Source: Gymnothorax reevesii (lineage: Eukaryota; Chordata; Actinopteri; Anguilliformes; Muraenidae). From it: DNA of 64,000 bases. Below, one piece after another: positions 48,581 to 58,209 of the stretch (the stretch's first letter is position 1; every line of letters begins with the position of its first letter). The DNA lies in assembly GCA_029721435.1 (NCBI GenBank), contig CM056582.1, positions 40,878,611 to 40,942,610 on the forward strand. Direction: 5' to 3'. The notes under the pieces were generated by a model. It had not been told where the DNA came from, searched no databases, and worked only from the letters and a program-made list of their open reading frames with translations. Made by a program: the position numbers and the translations under genes.

Positions 48581-51384
48581 GTAGGAAAGGTACATAAAGC
48601 CCTTCCCTCTTCTCTGTCACCTAGCCAGCGCTGCTTTAGCTAGATGCTGCTGACTGTGCTTGGTCACTCTTTCCCCATCCTGTGCTGGGATGTCGGACAG
48701 AAGCGGGGGAGGGATTGGGGCGTTTGGGGTGGCATGAGAAGGCCCTGTTGCTTGGAAACCAGGATTTTTTGTGGATGAGACTAAGTGCTTTGTTCCAATG
48801 AACAGCCTGGATTCTGCAGTATGAGGACTCATGTCTTCTGTCGCAAGGTCTCTAGCAGGTCAGCCTTGGGCAGAATTTTGTCATGCATGGGTCACATGTT
48901 CTGGCAGGTTCAGAAGGATCTGGCTTTGCATTTCCTGGGCAGCTTCTGGAGCGGATGAATTAACATGCGCAGGACCACTTCAGCAGTGGTTCAGTGTGTC
49001 TGCTGGTGTTCTGGCCAGATTCAGCAGTTAGTGGCTTCACACTGCAAACGTGTCTCTTAATGAGTCATTTAATCTTATAATGAGTCTTTATTTCTTCTTC
49101 TTCTCAAGAAAAAAATAAGGGTTTATTATAAGCTACCATATGCTTTGACAGTGAAATTTTCTTAGCTTATTGACAAATCTAAGAATTGAGTCAAACTTAT
49201 TCCTCATCAGTGGCTGAATTTTTGTTTTACAGAGAAAAATGTAATAGAAATAAGTAATTTATATTCTATATACAGGATAAAAATGCTTCGTATGAGTTTC
49301 TCTGGTTCAGTTGTGTGTCTTTGGATGTTCTGAGCAGGTTGAGTTTTATATGGGTTCACATCGAATGAGCTGTTCAGTGGTGTGTGATTTTCCCTTCTTC
49401 TGAACAGCAACAGCGTTTGGGTACCATCATCTTACCTGCTCCAGTGTTGCACCAGTTCCCTGTTTCCACATCCCTCTCAGCTTGACTAGTATTGAGTTCT
49501 TGCGTTCAGATCAGCTACAGGAATGTGTGAGCTCACATGTCCTGTTCATCTTCTATAATGTATGAGTTTGCACATCTGATTCAAGTCATTCCATGCCAAC
49601 TCACCCAGAATTCAAATCTTTTCCCATTTCACATCATGGTGTTTTTTTTTTTTTTAAATATCATGTGAAAACTTCCATTAAATTCTCAGGACCTTGGAAA
49701 ACCCCTGTAGCTCTACTCCAAATCTGTTTTTTGTCTAGAATTTTTGAGGTTTGGCCATAGGAGCTAAATTTCATCATTTTGCAAATCTTTGTCTGTGTAT
49801 TCTTAGTTTTGCTCATTACTTATTTTTCACTGGGTTGGATTGTGACATAGCAGCTTTTTAGGCTTCCATATAGGCTATTACTATAGCTTGGATAGCTCAC
49901 TTGTACCAGCCGTGCTGCTCTGCGTTGGGCTGAAATTCACTTGCATAGCTTTCAAGCTGCAACAACAATAATTGCACTTCCCTGTCAGAGTGAATAAACA
50001 ATGAAACAAACGTAACCATTTCTCTTCATTCATAGCATAGGATTGTATATGAATCTGTGAAAAAAAAATATATGTACATATATTTTTTTTTTAAGTGGAC
50101 CTAGATGGATATGTGGAAATTAAATTTTAGCCATTTTATCCCAATTCAGGGTGCATTTGGAAGGTATTTACCTTTGCATAATGACCAGAGAGATTTATAC
50201 ATGTCGGACTTCAGCAGATTTTCTCGGTATCTTAAAAGAGTTTTACCAGAGGTCTTGCTTAATATAGCTTTGGAGCTGAAAAGCCCTCTTTATAAAATTG
50301 CTATTTTTTGTTCTTTTCACTGGCTGTAATATTACATTCTATGGTGTTATTTTGTGGGTTGATAACAGTACTATGTTGACTTCAAGTGTTTCTATCCTTG
50401 TGTGGTACCTATGGAACCTGCGTCTCATTGGGTTTAGGAATTTTCCAAGTTGTAACTTGTAATGGTTTGGTTTGTTGTGAACTCGGTGATGTCAGCTTGT
50501 TCCATGTGTTTGGAAGAAATGTTTAGTTTGTTAGATCAATGCACATTATTTTTCAGTTTCAAATTTTCTTATTCAATTTCTGATTTTACCAATTCATCGC
50601 ATTCAAAAACAATAAAGAAAATGTGGGCTAATCCCACCTGAAACAGATTTTGGGTGAAAAATTGCAAAATGGATTGCAGCATACAAGGAGTATTTAATGG
50701 AATGCAATCATAATTCATTTAATCATTAAGCAGTTTGTGGTGGTGAGATCATGGAACCCTGCTCTATTGGAAAAAGCCCAGAAGTAGCCAAACATCACAA
50801 TACAGCTCATTCTAATGGAAAAGTTGATTTTTCAAGTTTGGCTTAGATGGGAGAACACAAGGAAGTACTGAGGTTGATAAGTTCATGCTCTGACTTGGCA
50901 AAAGATGCCACCGTTTATTTGCATCTTCAGAAGTACTTTTTGGTAAAATGTTACAAGTGTTAGAAGTGCTCATTTACAGAAAACTATTACATTTTGAAGG
51001 AGTAATATAACATGTTCCATTTTTTTAAATTAATATGCAATGAACATTAACACTTTCCCAAAATCTTGATAGGAAATAAACATAATCCTTCTTGGGAAAA
51101 TACAGTTAAAATATTTTAAAAAGGAATTTTTCAGCTGGGAAGGTAAATTTAGCAGGATCCATGGCACTTCGTCATTTACGTGGGAACAAATAACATGGAG
51201 ATTTGACTGAAGTATATTAATACTTCATAGAATAAGATGCGGAAACTAGTGGATGTTTGCGGAGCATAAATAGAAAAGGAAAAAAGGAGGGGGATGACTG
51301 TCACATGCATGTCACGTAAAGAGCTCTGCACTAATGGACGTTTAATTTTGGTTTGAGCTCCTTAATGAGGAACATTTCAAAGAC

Positions 51385-51600
51385 CAAACAGTCAAATTTT
51401 GATCTGCATTTCTTCAATACTGAAAATTATGTTGGCTATACCTCACATCATCTTCACCAACGCATCACTGAACATAAAAACAGTTCCATTGGAAAGAACC
51501 TGTTGCAACACCACAGATTGCCCAAATCTGACGCGAAGTTGCGTGAAACGTCGTGTGATTTTACCACAAAATTTTTAAAAGCCTTTACTATAAATTTTTA
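51385..51600 (+). pseudogene. GIY-YIG endonuclease fragment of a retroelement
   Basis: The reading ENYVGYTSHHLHQRITEHKN followed by SSIGKNLLQHH has the YVG half of the GIY-YIG motif, the catalytic Arg helix (LHQRITEHK) and the SIGKHL phrase. This form of nuclease is attached to the C-terminus of Penelope-like and related retroelements. The upstream GIY strand and the RT are not seen, and the frame ends soon after, so this is a relic. Boundaries are approximate. Confidence 0.5.
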
Positions 51601-52429
51601 AAGTTTTTTAAAACTTTTTAAAAGTTATTTATAAAAACTTTTTAAATTTTTATATTTTTACTTTTTCACTTTTTAAAATGTCTTTTAACTCATTCCCTAC
51701 GGCAAGCTGCTGCCAACGGCGCAGCGAATTCTACCATTTCCTACCGGCGGCGTGGATGACCATTCGCAGTCTGATAAAACATGAAATCAGTTGACGATGG
51801 CGGTCATGGGTCAATACTTTATATTTTATATTTTGTACTTTTTGGGAAAAATATTCCATACAAAAGCAACAATATTGTACAGTATAAAAGTCTTCCATAG
51901 GGAATTAATTAAAAGTGGGGTTTTCCTGTTACAAGGTTTAATTATTAAATGTTAATCAAAATCTCTCCTTATATGGAAACTAGTAGAGATATCAATTTTT
52001 GAAAATTAGACAATTTTGTTTTGGATAAAAATTATTCATTTTAATTAATTTGATTGCTGTGAAATATGAAGCCATGACTATTTACATGATTACACTATAA
52101 AATATTCCTTCGGGTTTCTTGGATGATCACAGTGCAAATTTCAGCCCAATCCAGTGAAACGTAATTAATTGGTAAGGCGTGGAAAATGCATACAGTGAAT
52201 TGCAAAAATTCATTAAGTCAATCATAAAATTATCAAGTTCAAAACAAAGGGCCTATTGTCATAAATTCGTAATGAAAAATGTATTCGGAACAGAGCTTTG
52301 ACATTTTGCAAGGTTCCATGAATTTAATAGAAGTTTTCTTTTGATTTATTTTTGATTTAATTTTTGCATGAAAATCCATGACATGAACTGAGATGTTGGA
52401 GGTGAGTTATGATGGAATGATGCTTCAGT

Positions 52430-52900
52430 AGTGTGTTCATATGGTCTGATCAGCTTCAGTAATATTCAAGTTGACATATTCACATTTTTTTTAATAGCTA
52501 CAGTTGGGTGTGACTACCATCTTCTGGTCAGCCTCAGGAGTGTGCATGTTGACTTATTCTTAATGGCTATAGTTGTGTTTCTACCATCTTCAGGTCAGCC
52601 TTAGTGGTATAAACGTTCACATTCCTGGCAGCTGTGATTATGTGTGATTACCTTCTTCAGGTCAGCGTCAGTAATATGTAATTAGGCATGTTCTTAACGG
52701 CCGCATTGTGACTACCATCTTTGGATCAACTTTAAGTGTATGCAAGTTTCCATAATCAAGTATAATCCATCTTCTGGCCTGCTTCAGTAGTGTACAAGTC
52801 AACATGCTCTTGATGGCTATATTTGTGGGTTACTTCCATCTTCAGATCAGCCTCAGGTCTATGAAAGTTCAGTCGTGTGTGGAGCAGCTTTGGTAATATG
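52430..52900. repeat. degenerate tandem repeat, period about 80-90 bp
   Basis: The phrase ACCATCTTCTGGTCAGCCTC followed by AGTAGTGT.. and a CACAT(T/G)CTTAATGGCTATAG phrase recurs around 52515, 52585, 52650, 52715, 52760 and 52835. Copies are strongly diverged. Confidence 0.65.
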
Positions 52901-53404
52901 TGAGTTCACATGTCTCAGGCTTCTGTACTGGAAGGGGATGGGAGGGAAAACGGCTACGCTATGCAGATACCATGCTATTAGTTTATTTCTGTCGGCCAAA
53001 TCAGTTAGAAATCGTCAATAGCAGTAGAAAAGAATTGATACAATGATAGTCTGGCTTCGAGGCTGTGACCCTGACACAGCCTGCAGCCCACTGAGCTTGG
53101 GGAGAAGACAGCAGGGATTGTCTGGGTGTTCCCTGCCCAAGGGGAGATTCAGAGCACACAGGTGGATGCTGGGGTGGAGGTGAGATGCTAACTAGCAGCA
53201 GGGAAGTATGATGGAGCAGCAGAGTGATGACTTTTTTAGATTTTTATGGTAAACCGTAATGTGGTCTTCCTGTTGTTGAGGCTTACCAAGGGGTTGCATC
53301 TCATGGGGAGTCCCCTGCATTTACTCCGGTGTCATCTTTTCTCGGCTGTTGGCTTGAAGAGTGATTTGCCTGCTTCCTGGAGGGTGTTCTTCATCTGGCC
53401 ATCT

Positions 53405-53961
53405 ATTGTGACGAGGTTTTCTTTATTAGGAGAATAGATATCCTGTCATTCACTGCAGTTATTGTGACAAGGTTTTTTATTAGGAGAATAGATATCCTGT
53501 CATTCATTGCAGTTATTGTGACAAGGTTTTTTTATTAGGAGAATAGATATCCTGTCATTCATTGCAGTTATTGTGACAAGGTTTTTTTATTAGGAGAATA
53601 GATATCCTGTCATTCATTGCAATTATTGTGACGAGGTTTTTTTTATTAGGAGAATAGGTATCCTGTCATTCATTGCAGTTATTGTGACAAGGTTTTTTCT
53701 TCATTAGGAAAATGGATATCCTGTCATTCATTGCAGTTACTTTGAGGAGGTTTTCTTTATTAGGAGAATAGATATCCTGTCATTCACAGCAGTTATTGTG
53801 ACAAGGTTTTTTTATTAAGAGAATAGATATCCTGTCATTCATTGCAGTTATTGTGACAAGGTTTTATTTATTAGGAGAATAGATATCCTGTCATTCATTG
53901 CAGTTATTGTGACAAGGTTTTCTTTATTAGGAGAATAGATATCCTGTCATTCATTGCAGTT
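53405..53961. repeat. 55-bp minisatellite, about 10 copies
   Basis: ATTGTGACAAGGTTTTTTTA followed by TTAGGAGAATAGATATCCTGTCATTCATTGCAGTT starts at 53405, 53461, 53515, 53570 and so on with small length changes in the T run. Each unit has a T-tract followed by TTAG|GAG, which looks like a 3' splice site. Confidence 0.95.
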
Positions 53962-54329
53962 GCTGTCAATGATCCTCAGGGCTTTTGGGTGGTCCTGAAA
54001 AAAAAGTACACGGCCTCTTTTTAAAGGTGTTGCTCCACTCCCAGCTCTGAGCCAAACTCCACCCACTACACAACTTTTAGCTCACCAGCCGATAGGCAGT
54101 GAGCTATTGTGAACGCACAGACTCTGGCCTCATTGTTGTGATCGGGATGGTGACCATAATCCTTTAGCAAAATCTTTAAAGGTCTTCTTCTCTGAAACCG
54201 CTGTGCACATTTGCTTGAAATTTGGTATGGAGCTTTCTTGGGACAATGTCTAACAAACCTGTTAGCGGTTTAACAGTATAAAGAGGAGCACAAACCGATG
54301 ACTTGCCATAATTGCTTCTGGTGATGACC

Positions 54330-54590
54330 TTCATGCAATGAGCAAGCTAGCAATGACTTGTGGTCTAAAATGACCTTTATGCAATGAGTGAGCCAGCAAT
54401 GGCTTGTGGCCTATAAAGACTTGTACAGCTTACATACTACCAAGCCAGCAATGGCTTGTGGCCTATAAAGACTTGAACAGCTTACATACTACCAAGCCAG
54501 CAATGGCTTGTGGTCAGCAGTGGTCTCCAAACAATGAGTGATCCTGCAATGACTTGTGGACTGCAAAGACCTGAGCAGCAATGATCTGAA
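54330..54590. repeat. about 60-bp tandem repeat, 4-5 copies
   Basis: The unit AAGCCAGCAATGGCTTGTGG followed by CCTATAAAGACTTG and TACAGCTTACATACTACC recurs, with diverged copies at both ends (GCAATGACTTGTGGTC). A remnant (AGCCAGCAATGGCTAGTGGT) is seen again at 55026. Confidence 0.8.
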
Positions 54591-55698
54591 TTAAGACTAT
54601 GCCAAACTACAGCTAATGCCAGGAAAATTTGCTCGGTCTCTCTCTGGCCTCTCCTGTCCATTTTCATTCGTGGTGATATCCAGGGATGGCAGTAGGCAAG
54701 TCTTAGTAGAGCCATAGGAAAGCTGTGAATAATGGATGACCTATATGTCAGCTGGGATCTCTTTTCTAATGCACTGAGAGTTCTAGCCTCTCCCTTCAGC
54801 AGTGTTACTCAATGTTCTAACAAAGACACATCTATTGGTTGTAAAAGTCAGTCTAAGTTATTTGTTTTGTTGCTGTTCACTTTATTAGTTGTGCAGTAGC
54901 ACAGCGACGCGAATTAATGTCTGTGTTACTCAGAATGGACAAAGACCGCAGGGCTCGCAAAGTTTTGCTTTTCATTTGTGACAGTTCAGCATCTGGAAAT
55001 AGCAGGGGTTTGAATGTGATGTAGGAGCCAGCAATGGCTAGTGGTCTGCAAACTCTGAATGCAATGTTCTTTCTTGAGAACAAAGACCTGGATGCAAAGT
55101 AAGAGCCTTTGCTGGCAATATTGTGGAGGTGAAGCTGAAAACATGCATTGAGCTGGCTGAGAGAACTTCTTGGATGCATTAGATCCTGGAAGTCACTTTG
55201 CCGATATGAAACAAGTCTGTAATTACCCATTGTCACAGGAGTCTAAACCTTATGCACAGAAGAAATTTTCGGGAGGACCAGCTGAATTAATTTCCTTTTA
55301 CGCTACTGTCTTTGAAGATAAATTAATGTAACAATTTTGAGTTGGATCAGATTAAATTTATTCAGCAGGAAGTAATGAGAACTTTCTTGATTTGTAGCAT
55401 TCATCTACTAGTCTCGACCACTCGTACATTTGGTGAAGAAATGTAAACATCCATGGCAGCAGAAGTTGTACTCGGCTGCTGCCATAGAATCCACATCTCA
55501 GCTGTAAACCTGCATCAAATTCCGGCGTTGCAGCACAGTTTGAAAGATCATAATCAGCTGAATTGGCCTCTGTGTATATTACCTTGACTTGTAAATGTGT
55601 AAAAACTACCGGTTCAGATAATTAAGTGATGTCCTTAAGTAGTTTATGGTGCCACACCCTCTCTAACTCCTGCTCTGTTTCTGCGGGGGCATGAATAG

Positions 55699-55788
55699 TG
55701 GCCGTTCCCGGCCAGGCAGCCGGCAGCAACAACAAGGTGCGGAGCGATTGCAGCGGGAATGAGGGATCGCCCGCGTCTGCGCCCTCCT
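55699..55788 (+). CDS. camk2g: camk2g exon M: candidate alternative linker exon before the hub
   Basis: This 90-nt segment runs from a TGAATAG acceptor to a strong GTAAGT donor. Entered in phase 1 from exon L (G+TG = Val), it reads VAVPGQAAGSNNKVRSDCSG then NEGSPASAPS and leaves in phase 1, so inclusion or skipping keeps the frame. Mammalian gamma has an alternative exon at this place (AAPLRTGNGSSVPEGRSS...), also Gly/Ser/Pro-rich. The other two frames are open (WPFPARQ...) or hit a stop, but do not fit the phase. The acceptor is weak (purine-rich GGGGGCATGAATAG). An antisense frame across it has no known protein. Confidence 0.68.
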
Positions 55789-56356
55789 GTAAGTGTGTGG
55801 TTGCAGATCCCGCACCTCTTCGTCTAAAATCCCTTACTTTTAGCTCCATTGTTTTGTGTCCGTTCTCTTTTAGCGAGATGTAGACTTAACCCCCTCCCCG
55901 TCTGACGTCCCATTCACCTTCCTGGCTGAAACCTTCAGCTGCTGAGTCTCTAAATACTGTGTAGTTTCATCTTCACCTCTCCCTCCGATCCCTGTATACT
56001 TGTTGATCTCACCTCGGTCTTCTCTCTGCCAGATTCAATTTGTTTATCATGAATTTAATTTGAATTCACATTACGTGGTTTATAGCGTATTATAAAGAGA
56101 AATCTCCTCCTGAGATTAAGCAACATCTGAAAGTTTCTATTTCTAAATTCATTTGTGTGTACTCATACAGAGCATTCAGAATGTGAGATTGTGAAAATGC
56201 ACAATGATTTAAATGATCTTGTTAGATAAGATTATTTTAGTACTTTTTTTAAACATAACGATTTGTGTCAAATCTTTTTAGCAATCCATATCAGTCTATT
56301 TTGCTAATTACAAAACCCAAAACCTGTGAAGTTGGCACGTTATGTAAATCGTAGAT

Positions 56357-56569
56357 TAGGGTTTCCCAAACCTCTCCTGCAGTACCCCTTGTCCTGCCTG
56401 CTTTAGATCTCTCCCTCCTCCAGCACAGGTGATTCAAATGATCAGGTCATAATTAACCCCAGAAGCTGCTTGATAATGAGTAGATCATTTGAATCACCTG
56501 TGCTTGAGCAGGGAGAGATTCAAAGCAGGCAGGACAAAGGGTACTGCAGGAGAGGTTTGGGAAACCCTG
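56357..56569. mobile_element. 213-bp palindromic hAT-type MITE
   Basis: TAGGGTTTCCCAAACCTCTC at the left and GAGGTTTGGGAAACCCTG at the right are inverse copies. The arms continue through CTGCAGTACCC, GTCCTGCCTGC, CTCTCCC and AGCACAGGTGATTCAAATGA, so the element can fold almost completely. The flanking 8-bp duplication TCGTAGAT (56349-56356, 56570-56577) is exact, typical of hAT. It sits inside the Tc1 terminal repeat and is therefore younger than that Tc1. Confidence 0.95.
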
Positions 56570-56703
56570 TCGTAGATAAAAACAGAATACAGTGATTTGC
56601 AAATCCTTTTCAACTTATATTCAATTGAATACACTGCAAAGTTTAATGTTCAAACTGAGAAACTTTTTTTTTTTTTTTGCAAATAATCATTAACTTGAAA
56701 AAG

Positions 56704-57561
56704 TTAATGAAAAAGATATTGCTTGGATGGCAACATATGTTGCTCCAAAACCTGTATGTACCTTTCAGCATTAATGGTGCCTTCACATATGTGTAAGTTG
56801 CCCATGCCTTGAGCACTAATACATCCCCATACCATCACAGATGCTGGCTTTTGAACTTTGCGCCTATAACAATCCGGATGGTTCTTTTCCTCTTTGGTCC
56901 GGAGGACACGACGTCCACAGTTTCCAAAAACAATTTGAAATGTGGACTCGTCAGACCACAGAACACTTTTCCACTTTGCATCAGTCCATCTTAGATGAGC
57001 TTGGGCCCAGCGAAGCCGGCGGCATTTCTGGGTGCTGTTGATAAATGGCTTTCGCTCTGCATTGTAGAGTTTTAACTTGCACTTGCAGATGTAGCGACGA
57101 ACTGTAGTTACTGACAGTGGTTTTCTGAAGTGTTCCTGAGCCCATGTGGTGATGTCCTTTACACACTGATGTCGGTTTTTGATGCAGGACTGCCTGAGGG
57201 ATAGAAGGTCACGGGCATTCAATGTTGGTTTTCGGCCTTGTAGCTTACGTGCAGTGATTTCTCCAGATTCTCTGAACCTTTTGACGATATTACGGACCGT
57301 AGATGATGAAATCCCTAAATTTCTTGCAATAGCTCGTTGAGGAATGTTGTTTTTAAACTGTTGGACAATCAGCTCACGCATTTGTTCACGAAGTGGTGAC
57401 CCTTGCCCCATCTTTGTTTGTGAATGACTGAGCATTTCAGGGAAGCTGCTTTTATACCCAATCATGCCACCCACCTGTTCCCAATTAGCCCGTTCACCTG
57501 TGGGATGTTCCAAATAAGTGTTTGATGAGCATTCCTCAACTCTCTCAGTCTTTTTTGCCAC
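56704..57561 (-). pseudogene. Tc1 transposase lacking the C-terminal catalytic part
   Basis: A 285-codon frame; the usual start is probably MGQGSPLREQMRELIVQQFK at residue 51 (57411). It has the HTH (IPQRAIARNLGISSSTVRNI), the GRKPT linker (GRKP in place of GRPR) and the first catalytic Asp in WSDEST, then VMVWGCIS. The frame ends shortly after NAERYIQVLEQHMLPS. The region with the second Asp and the Glu (about 100 residues) has been deleted, joining directly to the inner terminal repeat. It cannot act as a transposase but might still bind ends. Confidence 0.9.
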
Positions 57562-58209
57562 TTGTGCCAGCTTTTTTGAAACATGTTGCAGGCATCAAAT
57601 TCCAAATGAGCTAATATTTGCAAAAAATTAAAAAGTTTACCTGTTCGAACATTAAGTAACTTGTCTTTGCAGTGTATTCAATTGAATATCGGTTGAAAAG
57701 GATTTGCAAATCATTGTATTCTGTTTTTATTTACGATTTGCACAACATGCCAACTTCACTGGTTTTGGGTTTTGTAAATGAAACTAACAAATTGCTACAC
57801 AGTAGATGAAGTTGGCAGATGTTAGATTTTTCTTGGCATTGCTTTTTCTTCTTTAATGGATTTTGAATCTTCAAGACTTTAGTGTATCCCTCTCTTTACT
57901 AATTTATACATTTTTTGTTTTGTTATCATTTAGCTGTGATGTGACTTGCTTACCATTTCAGAGATTTTTAAAACCTTTTATCACATGCTAAAAATAGTGA
58001 ACAGGGTATTTGTTTTGCTCCAATCACTGGCAAAGTTGGTTTTCCAAGTGCTAAAAGGTTTTGCATGTACAAAAAGTTTAAGTGAATTTAGTCCAAATTC
58101 ATCTCCAGCACTCTGGCCCTCTCGGTGGTAATCTGTCACTCCCTGACACCACCTGTAAGTCTGGGATTTACTGGAGTCTCCGGAGTTACTGTTGGTGCTT
58201 TTCCTCTTA

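Larger units (their letters stand above)
48581..55698 (+). other. camk2g: intron L-M (7.1 kb)
   Basis: Contents are a GIY-YIG fragment (51385-51600), a tandem repeat (52430-52900), a 55-bp minisatellite (53405-53961) and a tandem repeat (54330-54590). 48600-51380 and 54600-55690 show no recognised element. Short AT-rich runs occur near 50061-50093 and 51596-51680. Confidence 0.6.
56311..57774 (-). mobile_element. Tc1 element with long terminal repeats, truncated transposase
   Basis: CAAAACCCAAAACC(T/A)GTGAAG at both ends in inverted orientation is flanked by TA (56309-56310 and 57775-57776). The terminal repeats extend about 150 bp inward through AATAAAAACAGAATACA(G/A)TG and TTCAATTGAATACACTGCAAAG. 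The left one is split by a 213-bp MITE. The transposase on the minus strand lacks its C-terminal third, so the element is an internally deleted, non-autonomous copy. Confidence 0.93.

Noticed and set aside
55622..55849. 75-codon antisense frame over exon M
   Set aside because: Mirror of the GC-rich exon; no start context or family match.
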